Shown: positions 16,579 to 24,987, counted from the stretch's first letter. The stretch is DNA of 32,047 bases from Bacteroidales bacterium (GCA_027858835.1 JAQIBY010000145.1:1-32047); one strand, 5' to 3'. Notes: a model not told the origin generated them from the letters alone. Program-made: numbers and translations.

Positions 16579-17811
16579 ATGCAGAGGTCAAAGTTAATAA
16601 AGATTGCTGACTACCGGTATAATTTACCGGATGATCGCATTGCAAAATATCCCTTAGCACACAGAGATGCTTCAAAACTACTGATTTATAAAGCAGGAAA
16701 TATTCATGAAACTATTTTTCGTGAGGTCTCTGATATTTTGCCCGAAAAATCCCTCATGGTATGGAATGATTCCCGGGTTTTAAATGCACGCATTATTTTT
16801 CATAAAGACACTGGCGCCAGAATAGAGGTGTTTTGCCTCACTCCTGCTCAGGAATACGATTATGCCAATGCGCTGACTCAAACAGAAACCTGTCGGTGGA
16901 AATGCATTGTCGGAAATTTGAAAAAATGGAAACAAGGAAAACTAAGCAAGTCCATTGCAATTCATGGCAAAGAACTGATTTTACAGGCCGAATTAATTGA
17001 AAAAACAGGTAAAAATAATATTGTTGAATTTTCCTGGAATCACAAGGACATCCAATTTGGAGATATTCTTGAACACTCCGGATTGACTCCAATTCCGCCA
17101 TATTTAAACCGTGAATCTGAACTCATTGATCGTTCACGATATCAAACCGTTTACTCCGAAAACGAAGGTTCTGTTGCTGCACCAACAGCTGGGCTACATT
17201 TCTCGCCCGAAGTACTGTCAGCTTTAAATGAGAAACAAATTACACAAAAAAATATCAGCCTTCATGTCGGGACAGGAACTTTTCAACCCGTAAAATCAGA
17301 ATGCATAGGAGAACATCCCATGCATACGGAATTCTTTTACATTTCAAAACAAACTGTTGATACATTAATTCAGCATCACGGAAACATTACAGCCGTAGGA
17401 ACTACGACAGTAAGAGGACTGGAAAGTTTGTATCAGATTGGAGTGAAAGCCATGTCGGGGCTTTCAAAACTCTCAGAGCCGCAGGAAATCACCCAATGGG
17501 AAGCATATGAAAATCAAACACAAAGGCCAGCTATTGATATTTTACACTGGATCTCAGATGAAATGGCTCGTCAAAAGCTAGACGCCATTAAAGGAAAAAC
17601 CAGCATAATGATAGCGCCGGGATATAAATTTCGATTCATTAACAGACTGATAACCAACTTTCATCAGCCGGGCTCTACGCTACTCTTACTCATTGCTGCA
17701 TATATTGGCGATGATTGGAAAACGGTTTACGACTTTGCTTTAACAAATAATTTTCGTTTCCTTAGTTATGGCGACAGTTCATTGTTGTATCCTAATCAAG
17801 AAATCGGTTAG
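16579..17811 (+). CDS. queA: S-adenosylmethionine:tRNA ribosyltransferase-isomerase, long form
   Basis: QueA transfers and isomerises the ribosyl group of S-adenosylmethionine onto preQ1 in tRNA, making epoxyqueuosine at the wobble position. Family motifs are present: YNLPDDRIAKYPLAHRDASK, MVWNDSRVLNARI, GSVAAPTAGLHFSPEVL, LHVGTGTFQPV and NFHQPGSTLLLLIAAY. At 410 aa it is longer than the usual ~350 aa; an insertion lies around 290-330, before the final motifs. The ATG at 16579 is chosen because the core begins directly after it. It overlaps the 3' end of the convergent DCC gene by 20 bases. A second, canonical-length copy may exist elsewhere; if so this one's activity would need separate proof. 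Confidence 0.85.
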   Translation: MQRSKLIKIADYRYNLPDDRIAKYPLAHRDASKLLIYKAGNIHETIFREVSDILPEKSLMVWNDSRVLNARIIFHKDTGARIEVFCLTPAQEYDYANALTQTETCRWKCIVGNLKKWKQGKLSKSIAIHGKELILQAELIEKTGKNNIVEFSWNHKDIQFGDILEHSGLTPIPPYLNRESELIDRSRYQTVYSENEGSVAAPTAGLHFSPEVLSALNEKQITQKNISLHVGTGTFQPVKSECIGEHPMHTEFFYISKQTVDTLIQHHGNITAVGTTTVRGLESLYQIGVKAMSGLSKLSEPQEITQWEAYENQTQRPAIDILHWISDEMARQKLDAIKGKTSIMIAPGYKFRFINRLITNFHQPGSTLLLLIAAYIGDDWKTVYDFALTNNFRFLSYGDSSLLYPNQEIG

Positions 17812-18187
17812 CATAGCGCTCGTCGGGCAATTGGCATTTATCCGTTCGTCCGAAAATACGGTAACGCGATTTTGCAATTCCACGATAAACTGCATCTCGA
17901 AAAAATTGTGGAAACACATAAAATATCAAAAATGCTTTCCAACCTCCACCGAGCCTTTTAAATACTTGCAATATGGCATCTGACCGCTTATAAACTTTCC
18001 CATTGTAATAAAAATAAAGCGTTTTCATATCGACAGTTTCGTTTGGAAAATATTTCCTGAATGCATTGGATTGCAATGAAACAAAGTGAATTTTTTGCGT
18101 TTTATCATACCTTATCACAAAGCGCACCAAGGCATTGCATAAATTACACACTCCGTCATATGCCAAAACCGCCTGTACTTTGTTCAT
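17792..18187 (-). CDS. DCC-family thiol-disulfide oxidoreductase-like protein (DUF393)
   Basis: A 131-aa protein with the family's defining N-terminal motif YDGVCNLCNALVRF (the D-G-V-C-x-x-C in a thioredoxin-like setting) and the typical ending FGRTDKCQLPDERYANRFLD. A weakly hydrophobic helix lies near 84-102. The CxxC suggests thiol-disulfide chemistry, but no substrate is established. It is followed after 18 bases upstream by the MBL-fold gene on the same strand, suggesting co-transcription. Confidence 0.88.
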   Translation of the reverse strand: MNKVQAVLAYDGVCNLCNALVRFVIRYDKTQKIHFVSLQSNAFRKYFPNETVDMKTLYFYYNGKVYKRSDAILQVFKRLGGGWKAFLIFYVFPQFFRDAVYRGIAKSRYRIFGRTDKCQLPDERYANRFLD

Positions 18188-18205
18188 GTAATCAAAACAA
18201 ATTGC

Positions 18206-18898
18206 TCACACTTTAGTTGAGAGCCGTTTTAAAACGGCAAACGAATCAAGAAATTGGGATATTGAAAATTGGGCTCCGTGTCCGGGATAAAACTCTGTAA
18301 CACCGCTTTCATTCAGCTTCTCCCAACTTACATATAGTATTTGATAGTCTTGATACAATGGCGGAATTACATACTTGGATATTTTTAAATTGAAACACAA
18401 ATCGCCGACAAAGGCATATCGACTATTCACAATTAAACTCATGGAACCTTTTGTGTGCCCCGGAGTATGCATGATTTTAGCATCAAAACCGTATTCGGAA
18501 AGATCTGTATCGTAAACAATAAGTATATCAGGTTTTACAGCTGCAAACTTTTTTGTTTTAGGAAATAATTTCCCCATACTTAATAATAATTTTGCCCACA
18601 AAGTGCCGGTTTTTAATTCATCCATCCATCCCATTTCAAGATTTTCAACGGCATCTTCATGTACGATAATTTTTGCTTTTGTCCATTGTTGCAACCACTT
18701 TAAATTACCGACATGATCATAATGAACATGTGTGACAAAAATAAATTTGATATCGCAGGGATTAATCTCATGCTCCATCATAAAGCGTATTAATTGCTTT
18801 CGTTTTGATTTTCGCCCGGCATCAACCAATATCCAACCTACTGCCTGACTGACAAAGTACATATTTGCATTTCCTGATTTATGACGTAATATTTTCAT
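18206..18898 (-). CDS. MBL-fold metallo-hydrolase
   Basis: A 230-aa cytoplasmic protein of the metallo-beta-lactamase fold. The metal ligands are visible in order: THVHYDHVGN (HxHxDH), HTPGHTKGS, VGDLCF and YPGHGAQFS. The fold covers glyoxalase II, lactonases, RNases and others; this sequence does not point to one substrate. The ATG at 18896-18898 is preferred to a TTG at 18907. TAATTTTG ends only 6 bases before the ATG, so the message may have almost no leader. It is co-directional with the DCC gene. Confidence 0.88.
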   Translation of the reverse strand: MKILRHKSGNANMYFVSQAVGWILVDAGRKSKRKQLIRFMMEHEINPCDIKFIFVTHVHYDHVGNLKWLQQWTKAKIIVHEDAVENLEMGWMDELKTGTLWAKLLLSMGKLFPKTKKFAAVKPDILIVYDTDLSEYGFDAKIMHTPGHTKGSMSLIVNSRYAFVGDLCFNLKISKYVIPPLYQDYQILYVSWEKLNESGVTEFYPGHGAQFSISQFLDSFAVLKRLSTKV

Positions 18899-18907
18899 CA
18901 AAGACAA

Positions 18908-19137
18908 AATTAAAATTAAAACAATACAATGTAACCATTTGTAAAGTTAAAAACTTCATCAAAATAGGCAAATATACTTAGAACTAAATCCGCTTTTTAA
19001 CTTGCATTCTGGCAATTACTTACTTGTATCTTGCACTTAGTTCTTTTCATAGTAAGTTAGTTTTGGTTAGAATTAATGCATAATTGGTGAGAGAACAAGT
19101 GAAGTTGGACAATATGCAATTTGTTTAATCATGGTTC
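18908..19137. other. Intergenic region with inverted repeats upstream of a terminator
   Basis: No protein-coding gene is seen. An 8-bp inverted pair (AGAACTAA 18980-18987, TTAGTTCT 19037-19044) and shorter complementary segments (CTTACT / AGTAAG) suggest a folded transcript. A strong plus-strand terminator follows at 19138. Confidence 0.5.
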
Positions 19138-19176
19138 GCCCCGGTTTTAATTAAAACCGGGGCTTTGTTTTTTTTG
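19138..19176 (+). terminator. Strong rho-independent terminator in front of the outer-membrane protein gene
   Basis: A perfect palindrome with 13-base arms (19138-19150 and 19151-19163; GCCCCGG paired with CCGGGGC) is followed by TTTG and a run of T. No annotated plus-strand gene precedes it, and the next ATG is only 25 bases beyond the T run. It must end a small RNA or attenuate the downstream gene. Confidence 0.85.
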
Positions 19177-19200
19177 TGGATTTTTTGTAATATTGTTACC

Positions 19201-19833
19201 ATGAAAAAAATACATGTCATACTGTTAACATTGTTCACAAGTTTTATTATCAATGGATTTGCCCAGGTTGAAGATGGGTTGGAACAAAAATACAACTTAA
19301 CCGGAGGCACATTTGTGAAAATTGATAGCATGTCATCAGACCAAATTAGTTTATGGCCGGAATTATATGCAACTTACGAATCCAACATGAGTGAGCATTT
19401 AACCGGATACTTTCGCTTAAATGTAATTATCCCAACTTCGATAAATATAAAACTCAATCCTGAATATGAGGATGGAATTGAAAAACATTCCGCCAAAGGA
19501 TTTGGAATTAATTTGGGCGCTAAATATTATATCCGCGAAGCCTTTCATGGTTTTTACGCAGGGCCATTTATAAGCTATTATCGCTACAACCACACCTATA
19601 AATATTCTGCATTTTTAAATGAGGAGGAATATTCAATCACCTCTGTTCGAGGAAGTTTTATTATAGGATATCAACACATTAGCGAATCTGGATTTGTATT
19701 TGATGTGTATCTCGGAGCGATGCTTGATCACAAATATTACGAAAAATTCACCTCCACATTTAACACAATTGCTTTAGGCTCAGCAAATTTCATTAAACCT
19801 GATATGGGAATTTCCTTTGGTTATCATTTTTAA
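19201..19833 (+). CDS. Predicted beta-barrel outer-membrane protein, 210 aa
   Basis: A signal peptide (MKKIHVILLTLFTSFIINGF, then AQ) is followed by about 180 residues of alternating amphipathic strands, such as GFGINLGAKYYIREAFHGFY and SFIIGYQHISESGFVFDVYL. The C-terminus ends in GISFGYHF; a terminal aromatic residue is the usual sorting signal for outer-membrane barrels. It resembles DUF3575-like small porin-type proteins, but I do not assign a family. The ATG at 19201 is chosen because it starts the signal peptide. A lipoprotein gene follows 20 bases later, probably in the same operon. Confidence 0.75.
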   Translation: MKKIHVILLTLFTSFIINGFAQVEDGLEQKYNLTGGTFVKIDSMSSDQISLWPELYATYESNMSEHLTGYFRLNVIIPTSINIKLNPEYEDGIEKHSAKGFGINLGAKYYIREAFHGFYAGPFISYYRYNHTYKYSAFLNEEEYSITSVRGSFIIGYQHISESGFVFDVYLGAMLDHKYYEKFTSTFNTIALGSANFIKPDMGISFGYHF

Positions 19834-19853
19834 ACTCACTAAACAACTATATT

Positions 19854-20585
19854 ATGAAACGAAATCTTTTTTTAATTGCAGCACTAAGTACCATTTTCTT
19901 TTTTGCATGCAATGGAGATAAATCCGCTGACGGCGATAATAACAAAGTGGAAAAAGAAATTATTCCGAATAATGAGTTGGTTACAACAGAAAGCATGACT
20001 ATTATTGAAAACGCTGAAACCAATATGGAGTGGGATATGATAAGCCGCTCAAAAATTAAAATTGAAGGCTACACCTTGGATTATGCCCTTAAATTATTGA
20101 TTGGAAATTCTCCTGCACGTGTAGTTATCGAAGGCGAACATCATAACCCCATTATGGAAATAAGCTATGAGCCTGTTGATGTTTGGGAATCCAGTGAAGA
20201 AGCAAACAAACAAATCGTCATTGACAGTTTGCAGAAATATTTTGATTTTAAGCTAAGTACTGAAACCCGGATCATGGAAGTAACTCGAATTATTTCATTC
20301 GATGAATCATTACTTATTCCCAGAGATGACCATAGTTTGGGAACCTCATCAAAACAAACAGGAAAACTTATTGAGTATAAAAACTATACTTTGCAAGGGC
20401 TTTTTGAAGTGCTTGAAGAAGAATTGAATGTCATATTTTCTGTGGAAATCGAGGACGACAACAAATATGATTTTAAAATCAATGTGGTAAATATTGACAA
20501 AGTCATGCAGGATCTAACTGACAATTATGGCTTTGAATTTATTATTGAAACTCAGGAAACGGAAATAAATCTCGTGAATTTTTAA
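19854..20585 (+). CDS. Lipoprotein of unknown function, 243 aa
   Basis: The N-terminus is a lipoprotein signal (STIFFFAC, Cys19) followed by an acidic linker. Two similar segments are visible: IKIEGYTLDYALKLLIGNSP in the first half and IEYKNYTLQGLFEVLEEELN in the second. Each is followed by a 'V.IE..NKYDFKIN'-like strand and a 'LQKYFDFKL' or 'LTDNYGFEF' element ending in a short strand. This resembles the repeated fold of DUF3738 or secretin/TonB short N-terminal domains, but the match is only by eye. It follows the outer-membrane protein gene and ends at a terminator, so the pair may work together at the outer membrane. Confidence 0.6.
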   Translation: MKRNLFLIAALSTIFFFACNGDKSADGDNNKVEKEIIPNNELVTTESMTIIENAETNMEWDMISRSKIKIEGYTLDYALKLLIGNSPARVVIEGEHHNPIMEISYEPVDVWESSEEANKQIVIDSLQKYFDFKLSTETRIMEVTRIISFDESLLIPRDDHSLGTSSKQTGKLIEYKNYTLQGLFEVLEEELNVIFSVEIEDDNKYDFKINVVNIDKVMQDLTDNYGFEFIIETQETEINLVNF

Positions 20586-20603
20586 GAAAAGCATTGTCAT
20601 ATT

Positions 20604-20637
20604 AAAGCGGATTGCATGGTAAATGTAATCCGCTTTT
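20604..20637 (+). terminator. Terminator after the lipoprotein gene
   Basis: A 14-bp stem (AAAGCGGATTGCAT with ATGTAATCCGCTTT, one G-U pair) and a short loop are followed by TTTT. It lies 18 bases after the stop codon. Confidence 0.85.
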
Positions 20638-20843
20638 GCATTGGCAATCTTGACCTCTATCAACGAAAATGATAGTAAAACCATTTATTGCAATAATTTT
20701 CATTATTAGCACTATATGCCAAATACACTATATTTCTTGTTACCAGGAGATGTTATCTATAAGTCTATCTGCTTTTCAAAAAATGTTTTATTGATTAGTG
20801 ATAATTCTGCGCTCCATTTTTTGCTAGTTAATCTCTGCAAGCA

Positions 20844-21788
20844 CTATTTAAACAATTCTTGCATTATTTCTCCATTACCAGATTCTTTATCAATCATGAG
20901 AATTTCTGAAATTGTTGCACTTATATCAATTAGTTCTCTTCTTTTATCTATAATTACATCTTTTTTAAAGTCAGGACCATACGCGAAAAAATTAACATGT
21001 CTACAACCTAAACAATCATCACCATGGGAAATAAAACCATTAGAAACACTATCTAAATGTCTTCCATGATCGTTTGTAATAAACAAGCTTGTTTTCCCTT
21101 TATAATGAGAATCGTTTTGAATATAGTCCCAAATCTTGTATGCATATTCATCCGTACTTTTTATTCCATTTATATAATTATTCCAATTTCCTGAATGACC
21201 TGAATAGTCAGGCTCCCTGAAATTAACTAAAACAAGATTAGGATGATGATCTTCTAAAACTCCTATTAATACATTAAATGTAATACTATCATTTCTATAC
21301 CCACTACTCAAACCATCTATTCCGCAATTAGTAGATGGCTTATAATTGTCATTATACTCTACATTCAAGCAATTACTTAATACTTCCAATTTATCTTTAC
21401 TAGCAACTATCCAAGAGTTTTCTATGCTATCAAAGTATTGTTCATTCCAATATTGAAAGAAAGAAGGATTCATTGGTAATTCATTTCCCGAATTATCAAT
21501 TTCTTGATAATTACCTGTTGTAATACTTGTATGTCCAGCAAGCGTATAAGTTGGTCCATCATTATAAAATTGAGTATTAATAACTCCCAATTTTGATAAC
21601 TGATTAGATAACCGCGGAATATTTTGGTGACTCGAGTCTCCCCATGTCTCCGAGTATCTTGGCCCGTCAATAACAATAACAATAACATTTTCGGTTAAAT
21701 ATCTTGGTTCTAATGGCTCATCCTTACAAGAAAAGGATATCAAAATTATTAAAAAAACTACAACTGATATTTTAGCAAATGTTCTCAT
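20844..21788 (-). CDS. Alkaline-phosphatase-superfamily lipoprotein (sulfatase/phosphodiesterase-like)
   Basis: A lipoprotein signal ends at Cys21 (LISFSC). The rest has the metal-binding plan of the alkaline phosphatase superfamily: Asp in VIVIVIDGPR, a Thr nucleophile region in TLAGHTSITTG, Asp/His in REPDYSGHSG, Asp/His in FITNDHGRH and a late His in GCRHVNF. At 314 aa it is a compact member. It could hydrolyse phosphate diesters, phosphonates or sulfate esters at the cell surface. Thr as nucleophile favours a phosphodiesterase or NPP-like role over a sulfatase, which needs a formylglycine Cys/Ser. Its ATG lies 14 bases from the TAAC end of hairpin element C, so it is inside the cassette-like stretch. 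Confidence 0.8.
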   Translation of the reverse strand: MRTFAKISVVVFLIILISFSCKDEPLEPRYLTENVIVIVIDGPRYSETWGDSSHQNIPRLSNQLSKLGVINTQFYNDGPTYTLAGHTSITTGNYQEIDNSGNELPMNPSFFQYWNEQYFDSIENSWIVASKDKLEVLSNCLNVEYNDNYKPSTNCGIDGLSSGYRNDSITFNVLIGVLEDHHPNLVLVNFREPDYSGHSGNWNNYINGIKSTDEYAYKIWDYIQNDSHYKGKTSLFITNDHGRHLDSVSNGFISHGDDCLGCRHVNFFAYGPDFKKDVIIDKRRELIDISATISEILMIDKESGNGEIMQELFK

Positions 21789-21801
21789 AAATTACGAAAT
21801 A

Positions 21802-21924
21802 TAACGATGCCAATATTCGGAGTCTGGGTTTTTGAAGCTCCAACTTATCGAACTATTACAATTTTGAGTAAATATACTAAAATTTAAAACATCCACATCG
21901 CCCGACTAGGTATATTTCGTGTTG
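21802..21924 (-). repeat. Hairpin element C (attC-like imperfect inverted repeat)
   Basis: The outer ends are TAAC (21802-21805) and GTTG (21921-21924). The left arm contains CAATATTCGG and the right arm TATATTTCG; the inner ends pair TCTGGG with CCCGA. The loop is clearly homologous to that of element B at 2121-2243 (shared TGAAGCTCCAACTT, TTACAATTTTGA, ACATCCCC/ACATCGCC). The flanks on either side are unrelated to those of B. On the minus strand it lies 19 bases 3' of the methyltransferase stop codon. Confidence 0.6.
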
Positions 21925-21943
21925 TGCACTGACTTTTAAAAAA

Positions 21944-22555
21944 TCATTGTCTTTTAAAACTACAAAACAAAAAATTCTGCTTTGTGTCAAATGGTGTTAG
22001 GTGGTCTTCTGTTATACACTTTAACTTTTCAAATCCATTTTTTAATTCAGATGTTAATTCTTGTTCCGAATACTGCTTTATTTCAAGTCCGCTACATTTT
22101 TCAGGTCCATTTTCAGAAAACGTCCCAATTGTCAAATAGCCGGTTACCGATTTTCTTGCTATGTCAATATATTTTGCAACTTGATCAGCTCTTGTCAAAA
22201 AATGAAATGCTGCTCTATCGTGCCAAATGTCATAGCTTGTATTTGGCTCAAATTCTGTCACATCGCTCACAACCCAAGTTATCTGTTTTGCTTTTTCGCC
22301 TAAACGGCTTTGTGCTTTTTCAAGTGCCTTGGCTGAAATGTCTAAAACGGTTATGTTTTCAAATCCTTCGTCAAGTAGATAATCTACAAGTTTACTGTCG
22401 CCACCACCAATGTCAATTATTTTGGCAGTCTTTTCAAGTCCAAATGAATGAATAAATTCAAGTGAAGTTTTCGGTTTTTCTTGAGTCCAACCTACTTGGT
22501 CTGGATTTTTAGTTTCATAAACTGTTTCCCAATGTTTTGTTCTATCTAATTTCAT
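21944..22555 (-). CDS. Class I SAM-dependent methyltransferase
   Basis: A 203-aa Rossmann-fold methyltransferase. Motif I is AKIIDIGGGDSKLVDYLL, followed by the acidic end of strand 2 in NITVLDIS, ITWVVSDVTEF for motif III, and YDIWHDRAAFHFL for motif IV. The HWETVYETKNPDQVGWTQ opening is typical of small thiopurine/tellurite-type methyltransferases, but the substrate cannot be inferred. The gene follows hairpin element C on its 3' side and belongs to the accessory minus-strand group. Confidence 0.9.
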   Translation of the reverse strand: MKLDRTKHWETVYETKNPDQVGWTQEKPKTSLEFIHSFGLEKTAKIIDIGGGDSKLVDYLLDEGFENITVLDISAKALEKAQSRLGEKAKQITWVVSDVTEFEPNTSYDIWHDRAAFHFLTRADQVAKYIDIARKSVTGYLTIGTFSENGPEKCSGLEIKQYSEQELTSELKNGFEKLKCITEDHLTPFDTKQNFLFCSFKRQ

Positions 22556-22647
22556 TCTTATGTCATTTTTTTCAGTGAGAGCCCAAGGGTCGCGAGTAAA
22601 AACATGTACTTATAAAACAGCACAATGCATTGCTTATGACTTGCGGC

Positions 22648-22660
22648 TAGAGCCAGTAAA
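22648..22660. repeat. 13-bp inverted repeat, left copy, beside the histidine kinase gene
   Basis: TAGAGCCAGTAAA lies directly next to the kinase stop codon. Its inverted partner is TTTATTGGCTCTA at 24988-25000, with 12 of 13 positions matching. Confidence 0.6.
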
Positions 22661-24976
22661 TCATTGTTTTTCAATATATTTCATTACTTTTTGTTTCAAA
22701 TCATTTTCCTTTATCGGTTTTGTCAAATAATCGTCAAAAACTCCGCTGTATTTCTCTATTTCATGCTCCAAAGCATAAGCGGATTGAGCAATAATTGGGA
22801 AATCCGGATTTAACTCCTTAATGATTTTTGCCGCTTCATGCCCGTTCATAATTGGCATTTTGATATCCATTAAAATCAAGTCAATGTTTGTATTTGCCTT
22901 GAAAATTTCAACTGTTTCTTTGCCATCTTTGGCGTGAATTAATTTTAAATTCATACGGATTAACAGGGCTTCAATATATAAGAAATTAAATTCTTCGTCT
23001 TCAGCAACTAGAACTGTTCTAAATTTTCCGCTTTGAATAATTGGCGAAATTGTTTTATCAATTTCGTTTACAGGTTTATATGGAATTGTAAAATAAAATG
23101 TTGAACCTTTTTCAAGTTCTGACTGAACCCAAATTTTTCCGCCCAATAAATCTGTAAAACCTTTTGATATTGAAAGGCCTAAACCTGTTCCACCGTAAAG
23201 TTTATTTATTGATGAGGTGGCTTGATGAAATCGTCCAAATATTTCTTCATGGAATTCAGGTTTTATACCTATTCCACTATCTTTCACATAAAATTCAAGT
23301 TCGTGTTCTTTTAACTTGTAACCAAATTCAATAAATCCTTCGTGTGTAAATTTTAAAGCATTTGATATCAAGTTTGATAATATTTGAGTGATTTTTGTTT
23401 TATCGGTGTATATTTCAGCTTGGTTATCGCTTAATTGTTGTTTTGCGTATAGTGAAATATTTTGATTATGTGCTTGCGGTTTAAATATTGAAAGCAAATC
23501 TATAATGATATTATTTACACAAACTTTATCATTACAGATCTTTTCCTGTTTAGTTTCGAGCGATGAAATGGTGAGAATATCAGAAATAATTGAGATTAAT
23601 TGCTCACTACTATTTTGAATAATAGAAATAAAACTTGATCGCTTTTCTTCTGAAAATTCAGGTTTGTTTAATATTCCTGAAAAACCTGAAATTGCATTTA
23701 ATGGTGTTCTTATTTCATGTGACATGTTTTGTAAAAATGCTGTTTTTAAGCGGTCGCTTTCTTCGGCTTTTTCTTTGGCTTGTTTAAGATTGGTTTCATA
23801 TTCTTTTCTTTGTGTAACATCATAACCAAATACATAAAAGCCAGACACATCATTATTGTTTATTTCAGGTATGTAATTTAATTGATGATATTCTGTTTTT
23901 CCCTTTTTGTTATGAATGTAATTTTCAAAACTTACAACTTTCCCATTTATAACATCCTGAAGAAATGGCATTGCTCTTTTAAAAGCATCTTTATTAAGAA
24001 CTTCGTTTAAGCTTTTCCCAATTATTTCATTAGGGAAAAGGTCAAATTGATTGCAATATTGCTTAGTTGCAAATAAATACTTCATGTCTTTATCAAACCG
24101 AGCAATGTTAACCGGAATATTATCTATTATTAATTTGAGTTGCTTTTCACTCTCTTCTGCTTTTTCTTTGGCTTTTAATATTTCATATTCCTGTTTTTTT
24201 CGTTCTGTAATTTCTTTAGCAAAACCCAAAAAACGAGTCTCACTTAATCTGACAGCATCGACAATCCAAAATCCATTCGTCTTGTCCTTTTTCTGAAATA
24301 GTAATTCACCTGAAAAATGACCTTTGTCTAATACTTTACTAAAATGCTTGATTGCAACAGACCTATCCTTGTCAGGAATAAGATCTATTAAATTCATTTT
24401 ACAAAGTTCGTTTTTTGAATAGCCGGTTATTTTAGATGCAGCCTGATTAACTTCTATATAATTTCCTTTTTCGTCTGTAATGAAAACTCCGTCAGGTGCA
24501 TATTTAAAATAATTCTTAAATTTAATTTCACTTTCTTCCGCTTTTTGTTTGGCTTTTTCAACTTCAGTTTCGTTTTTTTTCCGTTCAGTAATATCTTCAA
24601 AAATCACACAAAATCGCTCATTATTATCAAAAGATCTGTAAACATTACAGTTATAAAGTTTTTGAGTTGCTTTATGATACATTTCAAAACTGTTAGAAAT
24701 TCCAGTCGTTGCAACATTTCCATATTTTTCAATCCATTCAGGTTCAGTTTCGGGCCAAACTTCATGAACTGTTTTACCTTTAACGTCTTTATTTTTGACA
24801 CCAGTAATTTTTTCGTAAGCATCATTAATATAAACAAATCGATAACTAATAAAATCTCCTTTGTCATCAAATACAGAATGAAACAAAACAAAGGCATTTA
24901 TCATGTTTTGGGATAGTAATATTAAATCATTTTCTTTTTCATTTATGCGATTTTCAATGTCTCTATATTCTTTCAT
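22661..24976 (-). CDS. Soluble hybrid histidine kinase: three PAS, HisKA, HATPase, receiver
   Basis: A 771-aa cytoplasmic sensor with no membrane segment. Three PAS domains lie at about 20-135, 150-262 and 275-395, each ending in a DITERKK, EITERKK or DVTQRKE motif. Each is followed by a near-identical coiled linker (KAKQKAEESE, KAKEKAEESE, QAKEKAEESD). The HisKA domain has phospho-acceptor His420 in MSHEIRTPLNA. The ATPase domain has N and G boxes (LISNALKFT, DSGIGI, GTGLGLSI). The receiver domain has Asp704 in LILMDIKMP. No output gene or response regulator is adjacent, so phosphotransfer partners are elsewhere. The gene is flanked by short inverted repeats. Confidence 0.95.
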   Translation of the reverse strand: MKEYRDIENRINEKENDLILLSQNMINAFVLFHSVFDDKGDFISYRFVYINDAYEKITGVKNKDVKGKTVHEVWPETEPEWIEKYGNVATTGISNSFEMYHKATQKLYNCNVYRSFDNNERFCVIFEDITERKKNETEVEKAKQKAEESEIKFKNYFKYAPDGVFITDEKGNYIEVNQAASKITGYSKNELCKMNLIDLIPDKDRSVAIKHFSKVLDKGHFSGELLFQKKDKTNGFWIVDAVRLSETRFLGFAKEITERKKQEYEILKAKEKAEESEKQLKLIIDNIPVNIARFDKDMKYLFATKQYCNQFDLFPNEIIGKSLNEVLNKDAFKRAMPFLQDVINGKVVSFENYIHNKKGKTEYHQLNYIPEINNNDVSGFYVFGYDVTQRKEYETNLKQAKEKAEESDRLKTAFLQNMSHEIRTPLNAISGFSGILNKPEFSEEKRSSFISIIQNSSEQLISIISDILTISSLETKQEKICNDKVCVNNIIIDLLSIFKPQAHNQNISLYAKQQLSDNQAEIYTDKTKITQILSNLISNALKFTHEGFIEFGYKLKEHELEFYVKDSGIGIKPEFHEEIFGRFHQATSSINKLYGGTGLGLSISKGFTDLLGGKIWVQSELEKGSTFYFTIPYKPVNEIDKTISPIIQSGKFRTVLVAEDEEFNFLYIEALLIRMNLKLIHAKDGKETVEIFKANTNIDLILMDIKMPIMNGHEAAKIIKELNPDFPIIAQSAYALEHEIEKYSGVFDDYLTKPIKENDLKQKVMKYIEKQ

Positions 24977-24987
24977 TTTCTCGCTTT

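Noticed and set aside
21982-22455. 157-codon plus-strand open frame inside the methyltransferase gene
   Set aside because: It is antisense to a gene with clear methyltransferase motifs and its translation has no recognisable domain.
24545-24916. 123-codon plus-strand open frame inside the histidine kinase gene
   Set aside because: It is antisense to a PAS domain; the Phe/Ile/Asn-rich translation reflects AT bias.
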